A DNA stretch of 64,000 bases from NCBI GenBank assembly GCA_030142905.1, contig JASJOG010000242.1:186001-250000 (forward strand), in the 5' to 3' direction. The notes beneath the pieces are model-generated. The model saw nothing but the letters and a program-made list of their open reading frames with translations, made no database searches and was not told where the DNA came from. Within the stretch, counting starts at the first letter, position 1, and every line of letters starts with the position of its first letter. The translations under genes were made by a program, and so were the position numbers. Positions 27,643-42,300 of the stretch are shown piece after piece. This stretch comes from Heliopora coerulea (Eukaryota > Cnidaria > Anthozoa > Scleralcyonacea > Helioporidae).

Positions 27643-30600
27643 TAATCAATCAACCAATCAATCATTCAAACAATTAATCAATCTGTGCGTCCATCAATCA
27701 GTAAGTCAACTAACGAACCACTTAATTTTTGTTTACTTGTTTACTTATTTATTTATTAATTTATTCATTCATTCGGTCGGTCGGTCGGTCGGTTAGTTAG
27801 CTCGCTATTATTTGTTTGTTTGTTTATCGATTAATTTAGTTCGTTAGTTAGTCATTTATTTATTTATTACTTATTTTGTTAAATGGGTTTTTGTAGATGA
27901 AAACGACACAATTACGCGCACAGTCCAACAAACAAAACAACGACAACTCACCATCCTCTTTTGTTGTAAAATTACTGGAGTAACCATCGCCAAAACACTC
28001 TCCTAAATCCACCGCAGCAACTGTGAAATTGTACAGACGATATGGACGAAGATTGCTGATGAGCAGAAAAGTTTGTTCTGTGGTACCTAAATATAGTTGT
28101 CTTGATAGTCTCGACAGACTGAATGAGTACTTATAGTGATCTGTTTCTGTCTTTGGAACAAACAGTCGGTTCCAGTCCATTCTCGCTGATGTAGACGTTA
28201 CCCCACTGACCGTGATGTCTGGAGGATAGCACCGTGGAATTTCTATACAAGAAAAAACCAAACACACTGAAAACATGCATTTGTTTAGGAATGGCCATTT
28301 ATCTGTTTGTAACGAATGAATTGGCCAACAAAACAGACGGATGGACAAACCGACGAATGGCGAGACAGAGGGACGGACAGAGGGACATAAGGACAGACTA
28401 GGGGACCGGCGGAGGGACGAATAGACGAACAAACGGATGAACGGAAGGTCGGACGGACGGACGAAGGTATGAGTGAACAGGTCTGCCGGAAAGGACGAAT
28501 GGACCAATGAACAAATGAACGGACGGATGGAAGGTGGGAAAGAGGAACGGACAGAGGGACAGAGGGACGAAGGAACGAAATAATGAACAGAAGGTCTGAC
28601 GGAAAGAAGGACGAACGGACTAACGGACTTCCGAACAAACGAACGAACGTATGGTTAAACGGTTATATTAACCAAAGAAAGAGCAATTGACTGACGGACT
28701 CTCCGACTCTACACAAACATGAAAAAGTGTGTAGTAGTAGCTTTTCCAATCTAACATATCAAATTATTTTACGGGACTAAGCAGTTTTATTTGGATAAAA
28801 CTTAGCTGATATGGTAAAGGTGAAAGCAGATTAACAAGCCAAAGTCCAAGAAGTTAACAGGCATGCAGTAATTGTATTTATACTCAGGTCACCAAAAAGA
28901 TTTTCAAACCGCCCATACAAAATCGAGCATTCATATCACGAAGATGGCTCTACTATCGTTTGAAAGTTTTTGAACATTAATTCAACAGTTGAACTCCTCA
29001 TCCAACCTCTTCGCACTCTAATTTATTGCGTCTGATACATGGTGTGATCAAAGCTCTAACTTTGTATGCTAAGTTCACAACTTTTCTAGGTGGAGTCGGA
29101 AGATCCATTATCCAAATTTATAGTCGATAAACCTAAGAAATCCGAAAATGAAATGCTCGCATATCGAAGAAAACCTCTTTAACAGAGTGAACCGTACATT
29201 ATGAAGGACTTTCGCTTGTCAAGTTAGTATTTCGTTCTTCCTATTTTAGCTGTTTACAAGCTTTGAACGTTTGTTTTCGTAATACCCACGCAATAAATTG
29301 GTTTTATATCACTGACGTTAACTTTGTCTTGAACACTTGCCTTCACCACACAGTTCCACTCTCAAACAAGGAATGCCGATCCAACTCTTCGGAACAAAAC
29401 GAACTGTCTGAGCTTGAAAACTAGGTTCTAATTCTCTCCGTATGACATTCTGTGTGTTGTTATTAGTGTTGCCAGGAATAAGCTAAAAGTATGAATGAAT
29501 ATTACAATCAGAAAACTTTGAAACCTCAACAAGTACACACCAATGTCATACTCAAGCGTTTTCCATGATAGATAATCAACTCGGCTTGAACCTCGTTGCA
29601 TATCTGGTCATAGAAAACTCGGACTTGTTTAATTGTTAAACAAATACAGTAGTCTAACGTTATCTCGAACTCTCCAGCAGTTTCAACTGCTTCAATCATT
29701 ATCAATATATAGTGGCTTCCGCTTAGGTCGCACATATATATATCGAATTTGCAACTTAGCTCGCCCTCTGAGTCTCGGTAGCTCAATGGTTAGAGCGTCT
29801 AACCGGTCATCAGAGGGTTGCGGGTTCGATCCCCGTCTGGGGCTCAGATATCATTTTCTGAGTATCGAGCTTGAAGATCGTTCATCTACTTCAATATATC
29901 CAAGCTCTCATGTTTCCTAAACATCAAACTGCTTCGAGACTCAGATGCTTCAATCATTATTAATATATAGTGGTTTGCGTTTAGGCCGCACATATATATC
30001 GAATTTGCACTTTAGTTCACCATCTTCAAGCTCGATACTCAGAAAATGACTTCTGAGCCCCAGAAGGGGATCGAACGCGCAATCTTCTGATCACCGGTCA
30101 GACGCTCTAACCATTGAGCTACCGAGACTCAGATGGCGAGTTAAGCTGCAAGTTAATATATAATAAAGATGTATGTGAAATCCAAAATATATATTTCATA
30201 AAGCAGGTTAATTTGTATCAAGGCGAAATAAAAAGTGTTCAAGATACACAATATTAAAATACTAAAAAATATAGATCAAAACCAAGGGAAACCGAAGTGT
30301 GGTCGAGATAGCGAGAGGTTCGAGATAACCGAGTTCGTAATAACGGGAGACTACTGTACACCACAATACAATCAATGGAAAATAACCTCCTGATTGTTCA
30401 CAGTGGCATATCGCCATCCACTTCCGTCGACAACACCCAGCAGCTTGTATGACGTCACATATCCCAGACTTCCTCCAACAGTAGCAACCGCTGACAGAGA
30501 AAAAATGCCTGGAAGGTGTATTTCCAGAAATTGGTTTACGTTTACTTTATTGTCTGGCAAGCACCAAGCTCGTGGACTGTACAGTCGACCAGACTTTGCA

Positions 30601-33101
30601 GCGTAATCAGAACGGATGGCACTAGCTTTGAAGATATCGTCGTGAAATTTTATTTGGTCTTTGAGAAGAGCTTGATCACATATAGAACCTGAGAAATATA
30701 AGCGAGGTGATATTTTATTGAGAATTTATAATAAAATAACAGGCGTCCTACGCACGCTCTGATTCGTCCAGTCTCATTTTCTCTCAGAGTACAAAGACAC
30801 TCTCACGTCATTTTCATTTCGTTTTAGAGTACAGAGACATTGATGATGTCACGAAAATTCGGAAAAAACTTAGTTATTTTATAAAACAAATAGAAAATAG
30901 CTTTCGTGTCTCTGTACTGTGATAGAAACATTCACTAAGCCATTTCAACCCGAAAATACCAGAAAACCCTCGGCTACGCCTCCTCACTTCACCAGGGGTT
31001 TTTCTGGTTGGAATGACGTCATTCATGTTTCTAACATAGCACAGAGATACTCAAACAATTTTCTATTTGTTAATTCAAATTTGACTATCACAAGAGGACA
31101 AAAATGGGGAGAACGGTGAGAAATCACAACGTCCGTTGAAACGTTACAAAGCTACAGTGTTTTCAGGGTTGAAGCTAAATGATAAGCAAGTACTGCTCAT
31201 TTTAACTTTTACCAGGTTGTTTGTTCCCACTATTTTTAAACTGTTCGCCATCGTTGCCCAGCCCCTGACAAATAGTACTGGTAACGAGGTTGTCACTTAA
31301 CTTCTTACCACCGTTACATCCGCTATATTCAGTTGGGAATTACTGAAAGCTAGTGCCAGTACTTTCCTGCCAAGATACGCCATCCTATCCCTTATTTCTG
31401 GCTACATGTATAGTTTACGTTAACACTCACATTTCACGCCGACATCGTTACTGTGGAGTTGACAAAAATCTTTCCAGGAATTATGTTTGCATAAAACCAA
31501 AGACTTCTCGTCTCCATTGCACCGCAAATCGCGGAGCCAAATTGTGCCAGTGGTGCGGTTAAACATACGAAACGAATGATCTAGGACATCGTAAAAACCC
31601 AGTTCTCTACAGGCCACTCTGGCATCCTTTCTGCCCCATTCAGTATTACACACTGTTCCCCAGATCCCTTTGTGAATAACTTCCACTCTTCCTTGAAGAG
31701 GAATGTCTGATGCAACAAGACGAATGAATGTTTGACCTGAAAATAATGTCAAATAAAAACAGATTGAAACAGAAGAATGATACGTTATCAAAAGAATTTG
31801 ACTGATGTATGATTTGGTCCATTTACCCAAAGATAATAGCTCAACAGTATAGTTAAAAGGTTAGTTGCTTGAGGTGGGACTTAAGGTGCTATAGAAGGTT
31901 CTGGATGGAAGATTAAGAAAAGCAGTGAAGATAGGGGATGCTCAGTTTGGTTTCCAACCAGAAAAGGGGACAATAGATGCAATGTTTATCTTGAGACAAC
32001 TGCAAGAGAAAGTTCTAGAAAAGAGGGAGAAACTGTTTGTTGCATTCTCAGATTTAGAAAAGGCTTACGACCGAGTACCCAGGGAAGTTGTCTACTGGTG
32101 TATGAGGAAAAAAGGAACACCGGAGAAATTAGTGAGAATAGTCAAAGCAACATATCAGGTGACAACAAGGGTGAGAATGCCATTTGGCGATACAGAAGAG
32201 TTTGAGATCAAAGTTGGCCTGCATCAAGGGTCAGCTCTGAGCCCTTTTCTTTTTATCTTGGTATTGGACACACTTACGGGGCATATTGGAACTGCTATAC
32301 CTTAGGAGTTACTTTTTGCTGACGACATTGCATTGATTGGGAGAACGAAAGAGGAATTACAGGTAAAGATCTTGAATTGGCAAAACGAACTGAAAAGGGG
32401 AGGTTTGAAGATGAGTGCAGAGAAGTCAGAAATCTTGGTGATGGAAAGAAATCAAGGAGCAGTTGTTAGGATAGTGGACACTAACGATAAGAAGTTAGTA
32501 CAGGTGGAGGATTTCAAGTACCTGGGGTTAGTGTTGGAAGTAGAAGGAGGCTCGTGGAAAGCAGTGAAGCAGAGAGTGAAGGTAGCGTGGATGAAATGGA
32601 GGGAAATGTCTGGAGTCACTTGCGATAAGAGGATGCCATGGAAGTTGAAATGCAAAATTTACAGGACAGTAATAAGACCGGTGTTGTTGTACGGACCGGA
32701 ATGCTGGACAATGAGGAAAAAAGAAGAGAATTTGCCAAAAAGAACGGAGATGCAAATGTTGAGATGGATTCTGGGAGTGTCGTTAAAAGATAAGATAAGA
32801 AATGATTAGATCAGAAGAAGATGTGGTGTGGTATGCATTGCAGAGAACGTTAAGGAAGCAAGGTTAAGATGATATGGACATGTGTTGAGGAGAGGCGAAG
32901 AATAGCCAGTTAGAAGTATTATGGAACTAAATATAAAGGGAAACAGAGGACGAGGGAAACCAAAGAAAAGATGGTTAGATTGTGTGAAAGAAGATTTTAA
33001 TGAGAACGGACTAACATCAGATATGACGAGGGATAGAAGCTATTGGAGAACCAGAATCCGAGGAGCCGACCCTGGGACAGTCTGGGACTAGGGCTGTGTA
33101 A

Positions 33102-33157
<56 letters not shown>

Positions 33158-33278
33158 GAAGAAGAAGAAGAAGAAGGAGAAGAAGAAGAAGAAGAAGAAG
33201 ACGGAGAAGAAGAAGGAGAAGAAGAAGGAGAAGAAGAAGGAGAAGAAGAAGAAGAAGACGGAGAAGAAGAAGGAGAAG

Positions 33279-33311
<33 letters not shown>

Positions 33312-36300
33312 AGTTAAATGGTTTTAAACAAAGTAAACAATATTTTTTTTACTAAAAACGTCTACTACTAGGTGAACAATAAAGTTAAAGGGGTTTTAAA
33401 CAAAGTCAATTATATTACTACCAAAAAAGCCTACAACTAATACATGACATAACCGACTCTCTTGGAAATATTTCTTCTTTTCTAGTTCACAAATGCACCG
33501 ATTTGGTGAAATCTATTGTATCATAGCAACCAATGAACAAACGTTTCACGTCCTTTGTCTGTTAATCATTTAGTTTTCTTGTTGCTTGTTTACTGATAAT
33601 TCTTCAATTCATCCAAAATAAATAATTCCTGATTTTGTCAATGGTCTGGCTAAGCCATTTAGCTGTAAATCAGCTGAGTCGAAATTTACCTTCCAATAAT
33701 TCAAAACCTTGTTGGGAACTGCTTTTCTTTCACAGGCTTTTACTTTGAACTTGGTTCCGACTCCCACTGCGACGTTATGGCTTGTCGGTGCCAAAGATTA
33801 GAATTCTGGGTTGTTGTATAACAATCCTCAGTGTTTACAATCGATTAGAAAAATGGTGATGTAACAAAATTACTTACACGTTACTTTGACATAGTTTTCA
33901 CTTGAACAAACAGCTCCAGCGTCTACGGTTTGCGGACACAAACTCAAAGAACTTTCTTTCCCAGTGCACATAAACGACCTTACTTCAGGTACATCTCCCA
34001 TTGAATTATCTCTAACTCCAATAGAACGACCTCTCCAGTTCTCGGCACTCGTCCCAGGGTACCCCAACTGCTGACAAGCGGTATTGGCGTCTTCAAAGGA
34101 CCATTGTGGATCACAAAAAGAGTTGCCATTCAACAATAATTGTCCTTCGTAAGGAAGATTCGAGCCTACCAATCGTGCACCAGTAAGGTTCATCCGACCT
34201 TGGATGTAGTAAATACAAAAGAAAAGAGTTTAAAGTCCAGTAACATAACAGTTGTTTATATAAAATAAAGCATACTCCGAAAAATATTGACATCTTGAAA
34301 CTCAAGATTTGGATTAATCACAAGATGAGACTATCGTGAAATTGTAATATTTTGACTTTATTTCAAAGTCATTATCAGACAATAAACATAATAACAATTA
34401 ACTATATAGCGTCGTCATGTGTAAATACCGTCATAAATAAGAGTTCTACTTTTGGTAGACTAGTTACACTTAAATCGTGCTGTGATACATCGTACACAAG
34501 AAGGAGTGTTTGATTTGATTTTCAAACATCAAGAATTCTGTCGAAAAACAAGGTGAATTAATTTAGTAAACATTTATCTATCAACGCCTCTTTAGAGTGC
34601 AGTTTAAAGGATCCACCTGGATGCTGATCAGTATTGCTGGCTCAATAGTCGAGTAAAGTGAAATTTGACGGGAAAATTTTGACACACACAACGCAAGGAA
34701 AAATGCGTTTATTAAAATTATTATAACAAAATGTATTTAGTTAAGGTTAGGGTTAGGATTAGCGTTAGAGTTAGGGTTAGGAATAAGGTTAGAATTGGAT
34801 ATAGAGTTTCTTTATCTTTTCTCAACTGAATGATATCTTTATACACTAAGGCCATTTCACGTTTGACTCTAGTCACGGCTGCATTTAAATTTCCTGCAGA
34901 AAATTCATAACATTTGCTGTTGAGCCGACTGCAAAGGTCAGCGGACAGGTGCGCCCGCTAAACCGCACTTGTACCAAACAGAAACATACATCTTACCTAA
35001 AACACTTGTCCCATAAACCTGAACTTCGCACAAAGTCAATACTTTTTCACTTCCGGGAATTACTATGGTAACGTATCGTCCAGTCACAGGTGGCCTGCAG
35101 ATAACTACGTCATTAGAATTTTGACGGATGTGTTTTAGTTCCCCGCATCTGTTAATGGTTGCTCCATCACGGACGGGACTTTCTGTAACTCGTATTTCAA
35201 AGCCACACAGTCGTTCTCCATAACTGTTCCTGTTGTAGATCTTCACGTGCGTGACACTCACTCTCTGCTGAAGGTCAACACGCCACCAAGGATCTGTTTG
35301 TTCCTGGGTGTGAGTACAATATCTCCAAGAATTTCTAAAGTCATCATCCACAGCTCGGAAAGCGGACTGCCCGCTGAACGTGGACGACTGAGACGCTGGT
35401 TTCTCCAGAGCAAAATTTTCTGAAAAAGGACATTAAAAATCCAATTTATTATCCCCAGAAAACATTTATTCACACTTTTCGCGGGTACCACTTGTATTCC
35501 TCAACTTAGCGAAACAACAAAAGCAAATGATGAAATTTGTTTTTTGATTTGTGGAAAGTCGTTTTAGAAGGCAAGACAATGAGAACAGATATGTTTTTCC
35601 AAGTCAACACCGGAGGTGAAAAGCTTAGTTCCATTCGTTGCTATCAAAGGCTTGAAGACAACAAACTCCAGCATTGCCTAATAATGTGTACAAACAAATT
35701 TACGATGTATCGAGAGGTAGGCCTCCCTAAAGGCAGGGACAACAACATATCTACTGAATATGAGTTCATTGGCGTACCTAGGGGAGAGGACCTTCGTTTA
35801 TGGGTTGTGAAAAATGGCACAGCTCTTTAAAATAAATTTCACTATAATGCTTGGGATAACTGAACCCAGCAGAAAACTTTCATTGTTCAATATGGCGGAC
35901 GCTGTATTTGCGACGAGACTTAATCTCTCGTTTTTAAAGCATTCTTTCGCATGGTTGACAGTCCATGAAGATGGTTTTGATGAAGGGTAAAAACACTACA
36001 TTTCCAATGGTGGTCAAGATGACAATATCCTCATCATTCATACATCCTCTACATTACATAGATTACATTACATGCATACATCCTCTACAATACATCTTCG
36101 TCACTGATTCTTCTTGCTATTACTGCTTCGCCCCTGGCGACTCAGTCGCGAAAATGAACTCATTAACAAGACTAACTTAACCCTTTCCGCTCCCTACCCA
36201 CTTTGGTATTTTACTCTGGCTAACGTCACACGATTTTACTCGTCCAGGGGGAGACCTCTTGGACAAGAAAGGGTTAAAGCATATTGCACTTTCACATGGC

Positions 36301-39300
36301 CAGGCAGTGTTTGGGTATCGATTACACCCGGAAAATGTGTTAAAATACATAAGTTAGAAACACGAATTTGGATAAAAGTTTGTAAAATACAGAGAATATT
36401 TCTTTGCAAAGAATAAGGGATTTCTCCAGATGAGAAACCTACCCCGTAGCGAACATAAGCTTTCACCAGGGATACCAACGTACCCATCTCCAAACCTTAG
36501 TAAACTCTTAGTTTGCCCCCCCTGCCTCCTTTTTAGCAAAATCCTGGGCCCGCCACTGGTGTTCCATCCTTCCCAAAACCCTCGAGGATCGTCGAAAAAT
36601 CCTGATTATGTTTCTGGTCATGATTATTCCTATAACTCAAGTGAAGGACTAAACCATGACTCAAAAAGAAGACAAAAATTTGTTACTGTATTTTAATCGA
36701 CACGACAATTTATTGCTGTTTTACCGGACAATTACAATACTTCAAAGGGTATTTCCGTACGTGCAGTAAACTAGTCTCCCGTTATCTCGAACTCTCTCAG
36801 GAAACGGAAAATAGTTCGAGAGAACGGAGAGTCGAGCAAAGGTACATTATTGCATTAAAAAGAGAGAAATACTGCAACTGTATGTCGTCTATAATGTGTA
36901 TCTTTTATGTAATGTTTCAAACACGAGTTGGTGTCCTTCCTCCGATTTCTAGATACCGAAAAACGAGTTGAAAAACGAGGCAAAGCCGAGTTTTTTTAAT
37001 GAGTTTCGAGGTACCTAGAAATCCGAGGAAGAACACTAATCGAGTGTGTGAAATTTCTTCTCAAACGAACCAGTATTTCAGGCGAAAATCCAGCCGAAAG
37101 TTGGAAAAATTCAGCTGTAATCTTCCTGCGATTTCTAAATACTGATTAATTTGTATTTCTTTCGTTTTTGCTTTATGAATTATTTATGAGTTTGAGAATC
37201 TGACATAGTGAGAATCTGCGACTATAAGTAGAGACAGTCTCTGAAAATTAGCAGTTCAGTTTAAAGAGACGAACAGAACTTAATAATTGTCCACTAATAT
37301 TCATTATTTATAATTTCGTTTCACCATCTTCTTCTTTCAGCGAGTCATTTTCATTGCTCGCTGGAGATAAACGACGTCAATTCGTATTTACGGGAAAAAA
37401 AGAGATAGCGTGGGATCGGAGAAAACCAAGTTCGAGATAACGGGAGACTACTGTATTTTTGTCAGGGCACATTTACAAAGTACGACTGTCACATTCATTT
37501 GTTCGTCCTGATGTATCCTATTAACTGACTGGAGCCGTATGCATGCATTCATATTTTAGTGAGCGAATCAAAAGCAGGAATTGTGCCTTTGAGACCATAT
37601 TACATACCCCAGGATGTACAATCACGTAAAAGGTAAAGGTGAAGTGTCTTTATTTATACTTAAAAACCCTATCAGCTAGCTCAACTGTTCTCTCTAGAGG
37701 TCCAGTAAGGTCCACTCCTCATGGATCCAGTGTTGAAACCGGAGTACCTGGAGAAAACCTGCTATGTTTGGTAGAGTTAAACTGGACAACACTCTTCTCA
37801 CATGTGACCAAGGTAACTTTAATCAGATAACTACACGGAGCCGGAATCGAACCCTAGTTACAGTGGTGAGAGACACGTAAGGTACCACTGTGCCACCACA
37901 ATCGTAATATGTAAATGAATCTTGAGGGCCCTTTGACACAATACGATACTGCGGTATACGATTGTTCGTTCTGATGTATCCGATTACCTCACCGAAGTCT
38001 TCCCGACGTATTGCTACATTAGTGAGCAAATCAAAAGCAGGAGTTGTGCTTTTGAGACAACATCACATACTCCAGGATGAACAATCACATATGACAACCG
38101 TAACGTATACATGTACCCTTAGAACTGGAAATGTTGTTGCTGAATACCACTATAAAAAAAAAATTCTTTGGTCTTTGAAATTAAATCCAAACCCTTCAAT
38201 TATTAGAAGCCTACTTCAACTGTTTACTTACCTGATGAAGGAGCTCTCCATCGGTCACATCTGTATTTCACCACCAGATATTTATGTTCACGAGGACAAG
38301 GGTCTTTCCGATCGAACAGATTTTGATTAACTCTTGCCTTTTCGCTTGAAGACCGTCCGTTTATTTCATCGAAAATGTAGCAATAGGCAGACAAAGTGCA
38401 ATTTCCCCTAGGCTTTTGCCTACAAAAGTCTTGGCCCACAGTACGCCCATAAATCGCTTCGATCATTCGGATTGTGCCACTTGAACATCTGATGTCGATC
38501 ACGGCCTGTTCACATATAATTTTTTCTTGAACTATAAATGCAAAACAATTGCAATGTGACTACTTGCTGGATGGAATTGTGTGACATGATTGTAACCTAT
38601 ACAGAATTATCTTTTATCATAATTACTCATCCTAATAAATTACATTCATTTTATTTTTATTTTAACTATATTTCGTTTTATCTCACTTCACATATGATTT
38701 TCATTTTAACACTGACATTCATTTTATCTTAATTTCACTTAACTCTCCAACTTATTCTATTATCTTGTTTTTACCTTCTTTTCAGTTTATTTTATTTCCA
38801 GTTTTTGGTTTAATGTAATTTAAAATTAAATTTTCTCTTAATCTTTACTTTTACTTTATTTTTTCTTATCTTAACTTATTCTTTTTGGTTTTTTCAAATT
38901 TTTGTCATTATTTCTATTTTTACGTCAGGTTTTAGAACCATTTATCATATACCTCGCAGGTGAACAGCGTTTATTGCGCAATCTGATTGGTTCCTCTATC
39001 TCGGAATATCCTGCATTATTCACCTCCAAGCAAAACAAGATGGCGTCCTGTTTTGTTTACGTCACGGAAGAAGAATATTTTTTTCAATAAACGAAATCGC
39101 CATGCCAGACAACACCAAAACAACAACAAAATTTGGCAATTAAGTATTCAAAGATATGCGTTTCTCTAATTTTTTAGCGATAAATGCACTGAGGATGTTT
39201 CAAAATGTTTTGTTTACAAATGTTGAGTGGGCGACAAGCCAACATCCCGTAAAATTATGATTAAGAGAGATGAATGATCTTCAAGCTCTGTACTCAGAAA

Positions 39301-42300
39301 ATGATTTCTCAGCCCCAGACGGGGATCGAACCCGCAACCTTCTGATGACCGGTGAGACGCTCTAACCATTGAGCTACCGAGACTCAGATGGCGAGCTAAG
39401 GTGCAAGTTCGATATATATGTGCGACCTAAGCGGAAGCCACTATATATTAATAATGATGAAGACAGTTTATTAATAATATATTAATAATATAGTTTATTA
39501 ACAATAATCATTATTAATATATAGTGGCTTCCGCTTAGGTCGCACATATATATCGAACTTGCACCTTAGCTCGCCATCTGAGTTTCGGTAGCTCAATGGT
39601 TAGAGCGTCTCACCGGTCATCAGAAGGTTGCGGGTTCGATCCCCGTCTGGGGCTGAGAAATCATTTTCTGAGTACAAAGCTTGAAGATCATTCATCTATC
39701 TTAACATATATCCAAGCTCTCAAATTTCTAAAATCATAAACTATCCCGTAAAACTGTAAAAAATTTCAAAAAAAGTATATGTGAAAACAATTTTGCGAGG
39801 CATATGCTAAAGCAATTTTCGCGGCACGGTAAATATAAACTACTATTCACCTCCACTTCCGTGAATAACTGTTTTTTATACCAGGGATTTTTTCGGGGCA
39901 CCGGAACGCAGTGGTCAAATCGGGAGGTCTCGTCACTTGACGAATGACTGTTTTCATGACTGCCAGGCAATGGACCGCTCATTTTCCACAAACCCAAAGA
40001 CTGCGGAACGTGAAGAGTATGAACAGTCTCATCTCCAAAAAGATGAAAACCATCAATTTTGAAAATGTGCTTAAATACATGAATATCATCTTTGAATGAG
40101 TGATGAACTTTCGTCAAGCTCTATCCTCAGAAAAACAATTTCTGAACCCCAGACGGGAATCAAACCCGCGACCTTCTGATGACCGGTGAGATGCTTTAAT
40201 CATTGAGCTACCAAGACTTAGCTGGAGAGAGGATACAGTTTGACCAACTTTCAGCTCTCATTCAAGATATGTTGAAGCTGTCACAATTCCAAACCATATA
40301 TCTCATTAATATCATTATTAACATATATTGGCTTCTGCTTAGGTCGTGCATAAGTCAAACTTGCACCTTAGCTCTCCGTCTGAGTGTGGGTAGCTCAATG
40401 GTTAGAACGTCTCACCGGTCATCAGAAGGTGGCGGGTTCGATTCCCGTCTTAGGCTCAGAAATCGTTTTTCTTAGAACAGAATTTGACGAACGTTCATCT
40501 CATACAAGACATCTCGAAGCTCCGACAATCCCAAAATATATCTTATTAATATCATCTTCCTGGGGAAAATTCGGAAAACGATTAGGGTTAGGATTAGGAT
40601 TAGGGTTAGAATTACGGTTAGGATTAGGGTGAAGGTTTAGATTAAGGACAGGATTTCGTTTTTCGATGACGTTGGTATGACATCACAATAACTAGTCATT
40701 AAACGGAAAAACTTCACACCCAAATACCTCATACATGTACTCGTGGTTGGTTCCAAAAGCTGAAGCCTTAATGTACACTTACGTCCACTTTAACCTCCCT
40801 TAGCAACGAGTGAATGTCGGCAAAACTAATGACCTGTTTATGTGGAAACGAGTTGGCGGAGTTATTCTGGGAAAGCGAGATCTCGGAACAAGAAGAAATA
40901 ACTCTTTTTCCAGCTTTCTGTTTATATAAAGCAGGGGGGTAAATCGGCTTACCGATACCTCGGCCATAAAAGCCTTCAAGATAAAATAAAGATTATCCCA
41001 TGTAAACAGTATTTGCCAAGTTTCTCGGCCTCTCCACACGAAACTTTGACTGCCGTGAACATAATGACTTCATTCAAATTTCGCAAATTGGAATCTCCTC
41101 CGACACCTCGGCTTGCCGGCTAACTCGGTCACATATACACAGGTTGCGCATTTCGACCCAGCAATGAGCGTAACTCGGCTCATATAAACTGGTCGCAATT
41201 ACCTCTGATTAGGCGAATGCTCTTAATTTATATTACAACTCAATTTCCAGGCGGTCAGTTTGTGTCAGTGGTTACATAAGATAAAGTTCTCTTTTGACAG
41301 TTTTTACTTGACATAGACCCTTGCCCGAAAGCTGGTCACACGAGCTTTTGAAAAAGTCGACATGTCAAGGAAAATTTGTCAGTTTCTTTCGTACACACGA
41401 GCAAATTAAACTTGTCAAGGAAAAATTTTTCAAAGAAACTTGGTCGTGTGCACACGGCCTAAGATCTGGTGCCTACCCCCACGCCTGCAGTTTCAGTCTT
41501 CGACTTGAAACTTCAGTTCTCTGTCCCGTGACCAGCTACTAAAGAGTTCTCTGTCTTTCGCCTTCAAGTTCCGGTCGCCGTTTCGTCAGCCTCGGTTTCG
41601 GCCTCTGATATTTTTGTATTCGTTATAGCTATATGTTTTTCAGACATTCGAAGGTAATCAGTCTCTTAAAAGTTGTCGGATTTCGTTCGAAGGGTACGAA
41701 GCAATGGCAATCCTGTATTTTAGCGTCGGATTGGATTTGGGAAATAAAATAGCGTCGGATTCATTTTATGAAGAGCGCCGGATTAAAACATATACTCTTA
41801 ACCCTAACCCTAATCTAACCTAACCGAAACCCTAACCCTTTAAAATGAATCCAGCGCTATTAAAATGAATCCGACGCTATTTTATTTCCCAAGTCCAATC
41901 CGACGCTAAAATACAGGATTGCCCGAAGCAATAATCGAATAAAGAACATAATACGATGCCCTTTGATAGCCATTTGTGTCAAAATAACATAAACAAACAG
42001 AAGCAGGCAAGGTTAATGCAAGATAACTATTATGCAAAGAAACAGGTTCTCCGCTAGTCTCAGTTGAGTACGAGCAAGCGTTTACGGTTCAAATGGCTTG
42101 ATTCCACTGACAATAACACTATCTGGTTCACGTCAGTCAATTGAAGAAGCAGTTTAAGTTAACAGTTGGTCTGAAAGGTATCGAACAAGAAGAACACCAG
42201 AATTCGAAATAGGAATACAAACCATACACGAATTCTATAGTCGCATTTGTAAACTTCTCACCTTCGCTAGACATACAAGGATAAATCCAAACCACAACTG

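Larger units (their letters stand above)
29645..30358. mobile_element. Pogo-like nonautonomous DNA element interrupted by a tRNA-like foldback (copy A)
   Basis: The end acagtagtct..cgttatctcgaactct and the opposite end gagttcgtaataacgggagactactgt are inverted, resembling pogo/Tigger-type termini. In copy B the uninterrupted version is at about 59087-59820. In copy A the interior from about 29682 to 30170 is occupied by the tRNA-like foldback. Similar elements occur at about 36763-37455 and 43493-43957. Family assignment is by terminal resemblance only. Confidence 0.55.

Noticed and set aside
29772..29844. Functional tRNA gene (anticodon position reads GGT)
   Set aside because: U33 is missing, the anticodon stem has a mismatch, and the unit recurs as inverted repeats with shared flanks, so it is a tRNA-derived repeat.
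33043..33327. Poly-arginine open frame
   Set aside because: (GAA)n tail of the non-LTR element read in one frame.
33609..33794. Open frame conserved between copies A and B (61581-61787), with a GTAAAT donor
   Set aside because: The SRCR1 and SRCR2 exons join directly in phase to complete a Cys codon. Copy A also has a stop soon after the candidate acceptor. Similarity is explained by the recent duplication.
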